From positions 1-46,282 of the forward strand of contig NZ_JACBYP010000063.1 of assembly GCF_018982965.1 (NCBI RefSeq): DNA of 46,282 nucleotides. Direction: 5' to 3'. Under the pieces are notes generated by a model, which was not told the DNA's origin, ran no database searches, and saw only the letters and a list, made by a program, of their open reading frames with translations. The position numbers and the translations under genes are program-made. Position 1 is the stretch's first letter; each line of letters begins with the position of its first letter. Shown here one piece after another: positions 8,179 through 17,932 of the stretch. Origin of the DNA: Streptomyces mayonensis. GTDB lineage: Bacteria; Actinomycetota; Actinomycetes; Streptomycetales; Streptomycetaceae.

Positions 8179-8823
8179 ATGATCGATGAATTCGCGAAGG
8201 ACAGCCTGCACGGAAGACTGCGGCGGGACCGCATGGCGCTGCTGTGGAAACTCGACGGCCTGTCCGAGTACGACGCCCGCCGGCCTTTGACAGTGACCGG
8301 GACCAACCTCCTCGGCCTGGTCAAGCACGTGGCCGGCGTCGAGGCCAGGTACTTCGGCGAGGTCTTCGACCGGCCGTCCCCGCAACCGCTGCCCCGGTGG
8401 CAGGACCACGACGGCAGCGATCTGTGGGCGGCTGCGGACGAAACACGCGATCAGATCATCGAGTTCTACCGGCGCACGTGGGAACACTCGGACGCGACGA
8501 TCGACGAGCTTGCCCTCGATGCGCCCGGCCGCGTGCCCTGGTGGCCGGAGCCGTATGCCGACACGAACCTGTTCGCCATCCTGGTCCACGTCCTCGGCGA
8601 GACCAACCGGCATGCCGGGCACGCCGACATCCTGCGCGAAGGCGTCGACGGCCGAACCGGGATGCGCCCCGAACACGAAATGCGGATCGACGAGGACGCC
8701 CGCACCGCCTACTGCGCGAAGATCGAGCAGGCCGCCAGATCGGCCGCATCAGTCAGGGCACAGAAGGCTGTTCCACGTGGCTGGATGTCCGAGCGGAATG
8801 GTGCCGGCGGCCGTGAGCGCTGA
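8179..8823 (+). CDS. DinB-fold protein (DUF664-type)
   Basis: This encodes 214 aa. The opening residues (LRRDRMALLWKLDGLSEYDARRPL), the LVKHVAGVEARYFGEVF block (about 46-62) and the HVLGETNRHAGHADILRE block (about 140-157) match the DinB/DUF664 four-helix-bundle family. His49 and the histidines of the second block are the usual metal ligands. Relatives include mycothiol-dependent enzymes, but many members have no known reaction. The ATG at 8179 starts the conserved region. No clear ribosome site precedes it, so the mRNA may be nearly leaderless. It converges with the oxidoreductase gene ending at 8905. Confidence 0.85.
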   Translation: MIDEFAKDSLHGRLRRDRMALLWKLDGLSEYDARRPLTVTGTNLLGLVKHVAGVEARYFGEVFDRPSPQPLPRWQDHDGSDLWAAADETRDQIIEFYRRTWEHSDATIDELALDAPGRVPWWPEPYADTNLFAILVHVLGETNRHAGHADILREGVDGRTGMRPEHEMRIDEDARTAYCAKIEQAARSAASVRAQKAVPRGWMSERNGAGGRER

Positions 8824-8904
8824 TCTGTCGATGCGCCTTGTTCCTGGTGAACTCCGGAAGCCGGTCTCCTTGTTACTGCCGTCGTTCGCGCTCGACCGTC
8901 GCGC

Positions 8905-9792
8905 TCAGGGGCGCTCCGGCAGGATGTGCTCGGCCTCGGCGAGGATCTCGGTGATGCGCAGGCCGAACGCGGCGTCGCACGGGTGCGGACGCCCGCCGCC
9001 CGCTGCGGCCAGCAGTGCGTCCGCGGCCCGTTGCAGCGCGGGCACCGCGCCCTGTGCCGCGTCCGGGAGGAGCGTTACCCCCGACCGGCCCCGCAGTTCC
9101 ACCGCCGTACCCGCCGCGGCGGGCGGTGCCGTGAGGCTGAGCGTGAGCGTGCTGGACGCTCCGCCGGCGTGGTCGAGTGCCAGGTGGACGGTGTCCCCGG
9201 GGCCCGGGGCAGCCGCCGTCACCCGCAGGGCGTCGCCCAGGACGGGCAGGAGGACGGACAGGGCGTGCGGCCCCACGTCCCACAGGGCGCCCTTCTCGCG
9301 CCGCCACGGTGAGTCGGCGAACGGGCTGCCGTCGCCGCCGAACACGGACCCGAGCCACTGTGCCCGAGCGGTGAACCAGCCGTCCCCCGCGGCCTGTTCG
9401 GCGATCCACGCCTCGGTCTCCGGCTGGAAGCGTGCGGTGAAGAAGACCACGGAGGCCACGCCCGCCGCCCGCGTCGCCTCGAGGACCGCACGCCCCTGCG
9501 CCACGGTCGTCGCCAGCGGTTTGTCGAGCAGCAGGTGGCAGCCGGCCCGCGCGGCCCGCACCGCCCACTCCGCCTGTACGCCGGGCGGCAGCGCGACGGC
9601 GACGGCCTCCACGTCGGCGAGCAGGGCGTCGGCGTCGTCGTAGGCGCGTGTGCCGTGCCGCTCCGCCAGTGCCTTCGCGGCCTCGGGGCGGCGACCCCAC
9701 ACCCCGACGAAGTCCAGCCCGTCGTGACCGGCCAGGGCCGGGGCGTGTGCCATGTCCGCCCAGGGGCCGGTGCCGAGCAGTCCGATACGCAT
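8905..9792 (-). CDS. Gfo/Idh/MocA-family oxidoreductase
   Basis: This encodes 295 aa. The N-terminal Rossmann domain has GLLGTGPWADMAHAPAL (residues 4-20), and the family's DKPLATT motif, with the conserved Lys-Pro, lies near residue 90. The C-terminal part (about 120-290) has the substrate-domain feature WDVGPHALSVLLPVLGD, whose His is typically catalytic. Members oxidise or reduce sugars, inositols or similar compounds with NAD(P). At 295 aa it is somewhat shorter than the usual 330-390. GGAGAGG lies 7 nt before the ATG. The neighbours give no pathway, so the substrate is unknown. Confidence 0.88.
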   Translation of the reverse strand: MRIGLLGTGPWADMAHAPALAGHDGLDFVGVWGRRPEAAKALAERHGTRAYDDADALLADVEAVAVALPPGVQAEWAVRAARAGCHLLLDKPLATTVAQGRAVLEATRAAGVASVVFFTARFQPETEAWIAEQAAGDGWFTARAQWLGSVFGGDGSPFADSPWRREKGALWDVGPHALSVLLPVLGDALRVTAAAPGPGDTVHLALDHAGGASSTLTLSLTAPPAAAGTAVELRGRSGVTLLPDAAQGAVPALQRAADALLAAAGGGRPHPCDAAFGLRITEILAEAEHILPERP

Positions 9793-10179
9793 GCCGCCGC
9801 CTCTCCACGGTGCCGGACCCGGCGGGACCGGCCGACGTCCCCGCCCCGGCGGCGAGATGCCGGCGGGGCGACGCCGAGCGTGCCACACCGAGGGGGTGGC
9901 ACGGCAAGACCGCGACGCCGGACGGCGCGGTGCCGGCGCCCTCCCTCGTGCCCGCGGCTCTCCGTCGTGCCGGTCTCCGTCTCTGCGCCCGTACCCTTCT
10001 GCATGCCGGCGCGGCGAAACCGGCCCGGCGGGGTGTCGAAAAGACCGGTGCACGACCCTGGGGACCGACCGGACGGTATGCCATCCTTCGGGGCAGGACG
10101 AGTCAGGGGGCAGGCCCGGCGCGGGCGGGACGGTCCGCCGCGGGGCGCCTCCGCAAGCCCTGCCCCGGGGAGGACCGCG
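9793..10179. other. Divergent intergenic region without a recognised gene
   Basis: These 387 bp separate the oxidoreductase from the PucR-type regulator. The open frames here are Arg/Pro-rich shadow frames without ribosome sites. I see no hairpin or clear operator. It must hold both promoters. Confidence 0.5.
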
Positions 10180-11523
10180 ATGCAGCACGCCGTACGGTCA
10201 CGAGCAGCGATCCGCACCGGGCTGACGCCCGTGCCGCGGCCGCGGACACCCGGCGTCACGTCGTTGATCGACGCGGACGCCCTGCGCGTACTCCACCGGG
10301 CGGCCCGCTGCCTGCTCGACGACCTGCCCGACCTCACCGACCGGCTGGTCGCCCTGTTGGACGAGCAGGAACCGGCGTACCGCCAGGCCCTCACGAAGGA
10401 CCCCTCCGCGACCTGGCAGGAGGCCCACCGCTCGCTGCGGCACAGCGTGACCTCGCTGCTGGACCCGCGTGGTGCGCGGGAAGCCGCCCTGCGCTGTTCG
10501 TGGCGGATCGGTGCCGTCCGCGCCGAGCAGGGCCTCCCGCTGGACGCGCTGCTGCACGCCTTCCGTCTCGGCGGTTCCCTGGTGTGGCAGCGGCTGGTCG
10601 AGGAGACCGCCAGGGCCGCCCCCGAGGACGTACGCCTGCTCGTGCACGTGGCGGCCGACGTGTGGAACTTCGTCGACGAGCACTGCACGCTCGTCGCGGA
10701 CGCCTACCGCCAGACCGAGTGGCGGATCGGACGCCGCCGGGAGAACCGGGCCCGGGTACTGGCGGCGGGCCTGCTCGACGGCACCGGCCGCATCGCCGAC
10801 CTGCCCGAGGCCGCCCGGGCGCTGGACCTGCCGGAGCAGGGCCGGTACATGGTGGTCGCCGTCGCCGGAGGGCCTCCCGGCCACCCCGCAGAGGGCCGCC
10901 CTTCCGCGGGGCGTCCCGACGCGGGTCGCCCTGCCGTCGGCCGGCCCGCCGCAGGCCGCGCCGCCGCGGTGCCCTCCGGCAGCCGCGTCCACTGGCACGC
11001 CGGTCCCGACGTCGACTACGGCATCGTCCTCGTCACCGCCGACGGCGGCCTGCCGGACCCGAACGATCCGGTGTCCGAACCGCGCGCCTCCCTCCCCGGC
11101 CTCCGGATCGGCGTCGGCAGCCCGGTCGACGGGCTGGCCGCCGTCGGCGACGCGCGCAGGCTCGCGGACACCGCCCTGGAGATCTGCCCCGAGGCCGGCG
11201 GCACGGTGCGGCTGGCCGACCAGCTCCCCGCCGCCCTGGTCGTCTCCAGCCCGGGGCTCGGCCGGGCCCTCGCGGACCGCGTCCTCGGCCCGCTGCTCCG
11301 CCTGGAGCCCGCCGACCGCGAGGTCCTGCTGGACACCCTGACGACGTGGCTCGACTGCGACGGATCCGCCCAGCGGGCGGGTGAACGCCTCTACTGCCAC
11401 CGCAACACCGTCCTCAACCGCCTCCGCCGCTGCGAGCAGCTCACCGGCCGTTCCCTGTCCCGCCCGGCCGACGTCGTCGAGATCAGCCTCTCCTTGACCA
11501 CCCGCCGCGTCCTGCGCGACTGA
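10180..11523 (+). CDS. PucR-family (CdaR-like) transcriptional regulator
   Basis: This encodes 447 aa. The N-terminal half (about 20-200) is a helical sensor-type domain as in many actinobacterial PucR/CdaR regulators, with SLVWQRLVEETARAAP and VWNFVDEHCTLVADAYRQ. A central region has a low-complexity insert (about 245-268) built from GRP-x-AG-like repeats. The C-terminal HTH_30 domain is clear: LLDTLTTWLDCDGSAQRAGE, then LYCHRNTVLNRLRRCEQLTG. The ATG at 10180 has GGGGAGG at 6 nt. It lies 246 bp upstream of the Liv-type transporter operon in the same direction and is the likely regulator. PucR proteins often control purine, amide or amino-acid use, which hints at a nitrogenous substrate. Confidence 0.87.
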   Translation: MQHAVRSRAAIRTGLTPVPRPRTPGVTSLIDADALRVLHRAARCLLDDLPDLTDRLVALLDEQEPAYRQALTKDPSATWQEAHRSLRHSVTSLLDPRGAREAALRCSWRIGAVRAEQGLPLDALLHAFRLGGSLVWQRLVEETARAAPEDVRLLVHVAADVWNFVDEHCTLVADAYRQTEWRIGRRRENRARVLAAGLLDGTGRIADLPEAARALDLPEQGRYMVVAVAGGPPGHPAEGRPSAGRPDAGRPAVGRPAAGRAAAVPSGSRVHWHAGPDVDYGIVLVTADGGLPDPNDPVSEPRASLPGLRIGVGSPVDGLAAVGDARRLADTALEICPEAGGTVRLADQLPAALVVSSPGLGRALADRVLGPLLRLEPADREVLLDTLTTWLDCDGSAQRAGERLYCHRNTVLNRLRRCEQLTGRSLSRPADVVEISLSLTTRRVLRD

Positions 11524-11530
11524 CCTCCTC

Positions 11531-11566
11531 CCGGTTCCCCACACCACGCCGGTTCCCCACACCACG
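11531..11566 (+). repeat. 18-bp tandem repeat, two copies
   Basis: CCGGTTCCCCACACCACG occurs twice head to tail (11531-11548 and 11549-11566), then a partial third copy (CCGGGTCCCC) follows. It starts 8 bp after the regulator's stop, in the leader of the transporter operon. Confidence 0.85.
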
Positions 11567-11769
11567 CCGGGTCCCCGCTCCGCCCGAACCACCGAAGCCC
11601 CAGCCCCTCGGACCGTCCACCGCTGGGCATCCGCACAGACTCGTCGCCCCCGGACTGGGACGCCGCAGCGACCCGGCCCCGACGCCCTGTACGGCCGCTC
11701 CCGCCCGTGCTGTCGTGAGCTCCCCCTCACCCGTCACCGTGCCCTTCCGGCCGGTCCCAAGGAGCCGCG

Positions 11770-12557
<788 letters not shown>

Positions 12558-12561
<4 letters not shown>

Positions 12562-13397
12562 GCGCCCCCGCCCCCGCCCCCGCCGCCGCGCCGCCCGCGC
12601 TCGAAGTCCGGGGCGTGAGTGTGCGCTTCGCCGGACTCCTCGCCCTCGACGACGTCTCCTTCACCGTCGCCCCCGGCACCGTGCACGCCGTCATCGGCCC
12701 CAACGGCGCCGGCAAGTCCACCTGTTTCAACGTCCTGTCGGGCCTGTACCGGCCCACCGCCGGCACCGTGCGGCTCGGTGCCGCCCGGCTGACCCGGCTC
12801 GCCCCGCACCGGATCGCCACGCTCGGCGTGGCCCGCACCTTCCAGAACATCGTCACCACCGGTGGCACCGTCGCCGACAACCTCATGCTCGGCCGGCACG
12901 CCCTGTCCCGGGCCGGGTTCACCGCCACCGCCCTGCGCCTGCCGAGTGCCGTACGGGAACAGCGCGCACACCTCGCCAGGGCCCGCGAGATCGCCGAACT
13001 CACGGGACTGGGCAACCACTTCGACACGCCCGTAACCCTGCTGCCCTACGGCGACCGCAAACGCGTCGAACTCGCCCGCGCCCTCTGTCTGGAGCCCCGT
13101 GTCCTGCTGCTCGACGAACCCGTGGCCGGCATGAACGCCGCCGAACGAGCCCGCACGGCCGAGGTCGTCCGGGACGTCCGCGCCCGACTCGGCCTGTCCG
13201 TCGTGCTGGTCGAGCACGACATGGGCCTGGTCATGCGCCTCGCCGACGAGGTCACCGTCCTCGACTTCGGCCGCGTCGTCGCCCACGGCACCCCCGACGA
13301 GGTCCGGCGCGACCCCGAGGTGCTGCGCGCCTACCTCGGCACCGGTACGGGAACCGCCACCGCCACCACCGCCGTGACGAAGGAGGACGCGACGTGA
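12558..13397 (+). CDS. LivG-type ABC importer ATPase
   Basis: This encodes 279 aa from GTG. Walker A is GPNGAGKS (47-54). The motif LLLDEPVAGMNAAE is the typical LivG Walker B followed by the AGMN signature. The ABC signature is degenerate (LPYGDRKRVELARAL), as usual in LivG proteins. The N-terminus is an Ala/Pro stretch. It pairs with the LivF-type protein to energise the importer. Both ends overlap neighbours by 4 bp. Confidence 0.93.
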
Positions 13398-14293
13398 GCG
13401 GCTTCCTCGACAACCTTCTGAACGGTCTCGCCCTCGGCGCGGTCTACGCGCTGATCGCCCTCGGCTTCGTCACCATCTTCAAGGCGTCGGGCGTACTGAA
13501 CTTCGCCCACGGCTCCCTGCTGCTGCTCGGCGGCTACCTCGTCGCCGTCCTCCACGACGACCTCGGCTTCGCCGGAGCGCTGGCCCTCGCGGTCCTCGCG
13601 ACGGGCGCCGTCGCCGGGCTCCTCGACCGGCTGGTGCTGCAGCGGGTCGGGGGCCACGACCCGCACGCCGCCCATGTGCAGACCATCGTCACCATCGGCA
13701 TCGACATCGTCCTGGTCACCGACCTCGCCCGCCGTGTCGGCGGCGACCTGCTGCCACTCGGCGACCCGTGGGGCGACGCCGTGTCGGACCTGGGCCCCGT
13801 GACCGTCGCCGACAGCCGGCTCGCCGCGATCCTGGTCTCCGCCGCGGCCATCGGCGGCGCCTTCGCGCTGTTCCGGTTCACCGCCTGGGGCCTGTCGCTG
13901 CGGGCGGCCGCCGAGGACGCCGAGGCCGCCGCCCTGATGGGCGTACGGCTGACCCGGGTACGCACCGCCGCCTGGTGCCTGGCAGGCGGCCTCGCCGCGC
14001 TCGCCGCGGTCTTCCTGGTCGCGTTCCCGGCGCCGGGACTGGAGCGCACCACCGGCCAGATCGCCCTCAAGGCCTTCCCGGCCGCCATCCTCGGCGGCAT
14101 GGCGTCCCCCGTCGGCGCCCTGGTGGGCAGTCTGCTCATCGGCCTCACCGAGGCCTTCGTCGCCGGGTACCAGTCCGACCTGCACGTCCTCGGCGAGGGC
14201 TTCGGCGACGTCGCGCCGTACGCCGTGATGGTGCTGGTCCTCCTGGTGCGCCCCGCCGGGCTCTTCGCGGCGAGGGGAGCGGCCCGTGTCTGA
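13394..14293 (+). CDS. LivH-type ABC importer permease
   Basis: This encodes 299 aa and about eight transmembrane helices. The start (LLNGLALGAVYALIALGFVTIFKASGVLNFAHG) is the standard LivH opening. The coupling region RAAAEDAEAAALMGV (about 175-190) contacts the ATPases, and ILGGMASPVGALVGSLLIGLTEAF near 235-258 is typical. It forms the channel with the LivM-type protein. GTG at 13394 overlaps the livG stop by 4 bp (GTGA). The gene ends 8 bp inside the next one. Confidence 0.93.
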   Translation: MSGFLDNLLNGLALGAVYALIALGFVTIFKASGVLNFAHGSLLLLGGYLVAVLHDDLGFAGALALAVLATGAVAGLLDRLVLQRVGGHDPHAAHVQTIVTIGIDIVLVTDLARRVGGDLLPLGDPWGDAVSDLGPVTVADSRLAAILVSAAAIGGAFALFRFTAWGLSLRAAAEDAEAAALMGVRLTRVRTAAWCLAGGLAALAAVFLVAFPAPGLERTTGQIALKAFPAAILGGMASPVGALVGSLLIGLTEAFVAGYQSDLHVLGEGFGDVAPYAVMVLVLLVRPAGLFAARGAARV

Positions 14294-15476
14294 CCTCAGG
14301 TCCCTCGTCCGCCGCCGCGGCAGCCTCCTGCTGTCCGCCCTCCTGCTGTGCGCCCTGCCCTTCTACCTGGACGCATTCTGGCTGCGCATCGGCCTGTTCT
14401 CCATGGCCGCGGCCATCGGCGCCGTCGGCCTCGGCCTGCTCAGCGGCACCGCGGGACAACTCTCCCTCGGGCACGCCTTCTTCCTCGCCACCGGCGCCTA
14501 CGGCTACGTGTGGCTGGCCGGCGAACCCGGCCCCGGCCTGCCGCCCGCCGTCGCAGCGGTCCTCGCGGTCCTGCTCGCCGGGGCCGCGGGCGGTCTCTTC
14601 AGTCCCGTCGCCGGACGCGTGAAGGGCATCTACCTCGGCGTGGCGACCCTCGCCCTCGTCTTCCTCGGCCACCACGTGCTGCTCACCGCGGACTCCGTCA
14701 CCGGAGGCTTCAACGGACGCTCGGTGCCGCCGCTGGAGGCGGGCGGTTTCGCCTTCGCCGACTCCGGCCCCCGACTGACCGTCCTGGGCGTGCCGTTCGG
14801 CGCCGAGGAACGGCTCTGGTACCTGGGCCTGGCGCTGTTCGCGCTCACCTGTTTCACCGCGCGGGGTCTGCTGCGCGGACGCCCCGGGCGGGCCCTGGCG
14901 GCGCTGCGCGACAGCGAGACCGCGGCCTCCGTGATGGGCGTGCACGTCGCCCGGTACCGCTCGGCGGCGTTCGTCGTCTCCTCGATGTACGCGGGCCTCG
15001 CCGGTGTGCTGCTCGCGCTCTCCTTCCGCCGCGTCGTGCCCGACTACTTCTCCCTCGCCCTCTCCGTCGACTACCTCGCCATGATCGTCATCGGCGGCCT
15101 CGGATCGGTGGCCGGCGCCAGTGCCGGCGCCGTCTTCGTCACCGCGCTGCCGCTGCTGATGACGCGCTACGCCGACCAGTTGCCCCTGGTGGCGACGCCG
15201 GGTTCGGGTGACGGCGCCATCGGCCCGACCGAGGCATCCCGCTACCTCTACGGCGCCGCGATCGTGGTGATCCTGCTCCGCGCCCCCGACGGACTGAGCG
15301 GACTGGCCGGCCGGGCCCGGGCCCGCCTGCGCCGCAGACCGCCCGTCACGGGCCCGCCCGGCGCCGCGTCCGATTCCGAAAGTTCCGAAGAGTCCGGCGC
15401 TTCCGGCGCTTCCGGCGCCTCCGACGACTCCGACGACTCCGATCCCTCCGCACGAGCCAAGGAGCACACCCCGTGA
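14286..15476 (+). CDS. LivM-type ABC importer permease with Ser/Asp-rich tail
   Basis: This encodes 396 aa. The body (about 1-335) is a LivM permease with LSGTAGQLSLGHAFFLATGAYGY, RGLLRGRPGRALAALRDSETAASVMGV (the ATPase coupling loop) and MIVIGGLGSVAGASAGAVF. After residue 350 it carries an unusual tail of Ser, Gly, Ala and Asp built from repeated codon triplets (GAS units, then DDS units). Such a tail is absent from most LivM proteins and is likely cytoplasmic and disordered. GTG at 14286 overlaps livH by 8 bp, and the stop overlaps the next start by 4 bp. Confidence 0.92.
   Translation: MSDLRSLVRRRGSLLLSALLLCALPFYLDAFWLRIGLFSMAAAIGAVGLGLLSGTAGQLSLGHAFFLATGAYGYVWLAGEPGPGLPPAVAAVLAVLLAGAAGGLFSPVAGRVKGIYLGVATLALVFLGHHVLLTADSVTGGFNGRSVPPLEAGGFAFADSGPRLTVLGVPFGAEERLWYLGLALFALTCFTARGLLRGRPGRALAALRDSETAASVMGVHVARYRSAAFVVSSMYAGLAGVLLALSFRRVVPDYFSLALSVDYLAMIVIGGLGSVAGASAGAVFVTALPLLMTRYADQLPLVATPGSGDGAIGPTEASRYLYGAAIVVILLRAPDGLSGLAGRARARLRRRPPVTGPPGAASDSESSEESGASGASGASDDSDDSDPSARAKEHTP
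15399..15446 (+). repeat. Triplet-type repeats encoding the LivM tail
   Basis: The 9-bp unit (GGCGCTTCC, last copy GGCGCCTCC) occurs three times, then GACGACTCC occurs twice, followed by a partial copy. It stays in frame and encodes GAS and DDS repeats at the C-terminus of the permease. Confidence 0.8.
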
Positions 15477-16792
15477 ACGTCACGCACCCAAGTCCCCGCA
15501 CCACCCGGCGTTCCACCCCTTCCGCCCGGTCCGCCCGTTCCGTCCGGACCGCCGCGCTGGCCGCGGCGCTGGCCGCCGTGCTGCTCGCGGGCGCCGCCTG
15601 CAGCTCCAAGGCGGACGGCGGGAGCACCGACGACGCCGCCGACGGCGTCAAGTCCGGTCCCGGAGTCAGCGACGGGACCGTCAGACTGGGCGCCCTGACC
15701 GACCTCACCGGGCCCTATGCCACCCTCGGCAAGAGCATCGTGCAGGCCCAGCAGATGTGGGCGGACGAGACCAACGCCGCGGGCGGCGTCTGCGGGCGCG
15801 ACGTCGAGATCGTCGTCAAGGACCACGGCTACGACGTACAGAAGGCGGTCACCGCGTACGCCGACATCGCCCCGGACGTCGTCGCGCTGCCCCAGGTCAT
15901 CGGGTCGCCGGTGGTCGCCGCCCTGCTCGACGACATCGAGCGGGACCACATGCTGACCTTCCCGCAGGCCTGGGCCGCCTCCCTGCTCGGCATGGACCCG
16001 GTACAGGTCCTTGGCACCACCTACGACCTCGACATGATCGCCGCCGTGGACTTCCTGACCCGCACTGGGAAGATCGCCGAGGGCGACACGATCGGTCACG
16101 TGTACTTCGAGGGGGACTACGGCGCCAACGCGCTGGAGGGCTCGGAGTGGGCCGCCGAGCAGGCCGGGGCCAAGGTGCTGGGGCAGAAGATCAAGGCCAC
16201 CGACACCGACCTGACCGCGCAGGTCTCCGCGCTGAGCAAGGCCGGAGCGAAGGCCGTTCTGATCAGCGCGGGCCCCGCCCAGACCGCGTCGCTCGCCGGC
16301 GTGGCCGCCGCCCGCGGCCTGAAGGCGCCGATCGTCACCAGCGCCCCCGGCTACGCACCGCAGCTGCTGAAGACACCCGCGGCAGCCGCGTTGATCGCCA
16401 TGGTCCACGTGGTCAGTGCCGCGCCCGCGGTCAGTTCCGACCTGCCGGGCGTCAAGAAGATGGTCGCCGACTACAACGAGAAGTACCCCGGAGAACCCGT
16501 CGACTCCGGAGTGCTCTCCGGCTACAACGCCGCCCGGTTGATGGGAGCCGACCTGAAGAAGGCCTGCGAGGACGGCAGTCTCGCCCGCGCCGACGTGGTC
16601 GAGGCGCACCGCTCGCAGAAGAACGCCGACACGGGTCTCGGCACCCCGCAGGACTTCACCCTCGTGACCGCGCCGGCCAGCCGGTCCACCTACGTGCTGA
16701 AACCCGACGCCGAGGCGGTCGGCGGCCTGGTCGGCGTGGAGGACGCCCACAAGGCGCCGGGGGTGGACGCCTATCTGGCCGCCCGCGGCTGA
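15473..16792 (+). CDS. Periplasmic-type substrate-binding lipoprotein of the Liv-type importer
   Basis: This encodes 439 aa. The N-terminus is long and basic, followed by a hydrophobic stretch ending LLAGAAC (Cys43). The lipobox is imperfect, but a lipoprotein is the expected form in a Gram-positive. The mature part is a type I periplasmic-binding fold of the LivK/Peripla_BP_6 kind, with VRLGALTDLTGPYATLGKSI at about 64-83. The rest has two lobes and ends near VDAYLAARG. It sets substrate specificity. AAGGAG precedes the GTG start, which overlaps the livM stop by 4 bp. The binding pocket cannot be read from sequence, so the substrate may be an amino acid, amide, urea or an aromatic acid. Confidence 0.9.
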   Translation: MNVTHPSPRTTRRSTPSARSARSVRTAALAAALAAVLLAGAACSSKADGGSTDDAADGVKSGPGVSDGTVRLGALTDLTGPYATLGKSIVQAQQMWADETNAAGGVCGRDVEIVVKDHGYDVQKAVTAYADIAPDVVALPQVIGSPVVAALLDDIERDHMLTFPQAWAASLLGMDPVQVLGTTYDLDMIAAVDFLTRTGKIAEGDTIGHVYFEGDYGANALEGSEWAAEQAGAKVLGQKIKATDTDLTAQVSALSKAGAKAVLISAGPAQTASLAGVAAARGLKAPIVTSAPGYAPQLLKTPAAAALIAMVHVVSAAPAVSSDLPGVKKMVADYNEKYPGEPVDSGVLSGYNAARLMGADLKKACEDGSLARADVVEAHRSQKNADTGLGTPQDFTLVTAPASRSTYVLKPDAEAVGGLVGVEDAHKAPGVDAYLAARG

Positions 16793-16808
16793 CCGGATGA
16801 TCGACTGG

Positions 16809-16843
16809 CCGTCAACTCCACTGTCCGGCAACCGGTTTGACGG
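16809..16843 (+). terminator. Weak candidate hairpin after the importer operon
   Basis: CCGTCAA at 16809-16815 and TTGACGG at 16837-16843 are perfect inverted copies 21 bp apart, starting 17 bp after the operon's last stop. The stem is short and the loop long, so terminator function is uncertain. Confidence 0.3.
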
Positions 16844-16944
16844 TCACTTGATCCACCCCCCCTGGTTCTGCTGACCAGTGGGTCCTTAGGATGTACTGTC
16901 TGTCATGCCAGTGCAGTTGGCGCCGTTACGGAGCTGGGGGAACG

Positions 16945-17763
16945 ATGCAAGCCGACAAGCAGCTGTCCACGGAGATCGACGCCAACGTGCCCACCGCCGC
17001 GCGTATGTACGACTTCTACCTCGGCGGCAAGGACAACTACGCGGCCGACCGGGACGCCGTCGGTGAACTCGACAAGGTCGTGCCCAGTACGCGTCGTCTC
17101 GCGCTGAACAACCGGCGCTTCCTCCAGCGGGTCGTCCGTACGCTGGCCCAGGAATACGGCATCCGCCAGTTTCTCGACCACGGATCCGGCCTGCCCACCC
17201 AGGACAACGTGCACCAGATCGCCCAGCGCGTCGCACCCGACTCGCGCGTCGTCTATGTCGACAACGACCCCATGGTCCTGGTCCACGGCCGGGCGCTGCT
17301 CGACCAGAACGACCAGACGGCCGTCATCCACGCCGACATGCGCGCGACGGAGGAGATCTTCTCCCACCCCGACACCCGGCGTCTGATCGACTTCTCGCAG
17401 CCGGTCGCCGTGCTGTTCAACTCGGTCTTCCACTGCATCCCGGACAGCGACACCGACGGCCCGAAGGCGGTCGTCCGCCGGGTGGTCGAGCGGCTCGCAC
17501 CCGGCAGCTTCGCCGTGATGTGCCAGCTGGTCAGCGAGGACGCCGAAGTACGGAAGTTCGTCACGGACTTCATGAACCAGGCGACGCAGGGACACTGGGG
17601 CCGGGTCCGTGAGCCGAAGGACGTCGAGGACCTCTTCGAGGGCATGGACATCCTGGAGCCCGGCCTCGTGGAGGTCTCCACCTGGCGTCCGGACACCGAG
17701 GTGGCGCCCCGTCAGCTCACCGAGGAATGGATCGAGTTCGGCGGTCTGGGCCGCCTGCGCTGA
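16945..17763 (+). CDS. SAM-dependent methyltransferase, DUF574 (Methyltransf_19) family
   Basis: This encodes 272 aa. The opening NVPTAARMYDFYLGGKDNYAADRDAV (about 14-39) is the signature of this actinobacterial family. The Rossmann part follows: IRQFLDHGSGLPTQDNVHQ as the SAM-binding glycine loop, VVYVDNDPMVLVHGRALL with the acidic ribose-binding residue, and VAVLFNSVFHCIPD. The acceptor is unknown for the family. In Streptomyces such genes often lie beside XRE/DUF5753 and DUF397 genes, as here, although in this window it converges on them. The ATG at 16945 follows GGGGGAACG. A strong terminator lies 48 bp after the stop. Confidence 0.9.
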   Translation: MQADKQLSTEIDANVPTAARMYDFYLGGKDNYAADRDAVGELDKVVPSTRRLALNNRRFLQRVVRTLAQEYGIRQFLDHGSGLPTQDNVHQIAQRVAPDSRVVYVDNDPMVLVHGRALLDQNDQTAVIHADMRATEEIFSHPDTRRLIDFSQPVAVLFNSVFHCIPDSDTDGPKAVVRRVVERLAPGSFAVMCQLVSEDAEVRKFVTDFMNQATQGHWGRVREPKDVEDLFEGMDILEPGLVEVSTWRPDTEVAPRQLTEEWIEFGGLGRLR

Positions 17764-17810
17764 CCGACCGGCGCCGGTCCGTGCGCCGACCGGGCGTCCG
17801 CCCGTACCAC

Positions 17811-17851
17811 GTCTGAGGGGACCGCGCGCGGCCTGCGCGGTCCCCTCAGAC
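17811..17851. terminator. Bidirectional terminator, 17-bp perfect stem
   Basis: Bases 17811-17827 (starting GTCTGAGGGG) and 17835-17851 are perfect inverted copies with a 7-nt loop. It lies between convergent genes (methyltransferase and XRE regulator), so it can serve both strands. Confidence 0.88.
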
Positions 17852-17889
17852 ATGTCCTTCATGTCCTTCGTGCATGTCCTTCATGTTCT
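17849..17889. repeat. CATGTCCTTC decamer repeats
   Basis: Just past the terminator the decamer CATGTCCTTC occurs three times, two directly adjoining and one after a 4-bp gap, and a fourth, diverged copy (CATGTTCTTT) follows. It is non-coding and lies in the 3' flank of the XRE gene. No function is evident. Confidence 0.6.
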
Positions 17890-17932
17890 TTGCCGCGCAC
17901 GTTCCATGCCGCGTCCACCTCAGGTGGTGCGG

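Noticed and set aside
10198..11730. A 510-codon minus-strand frame opposite the PucR-type gene
   Set aside because: It is a high-GC shadow frame; the plus strand has a clear HTH domain, start and ribosome site.
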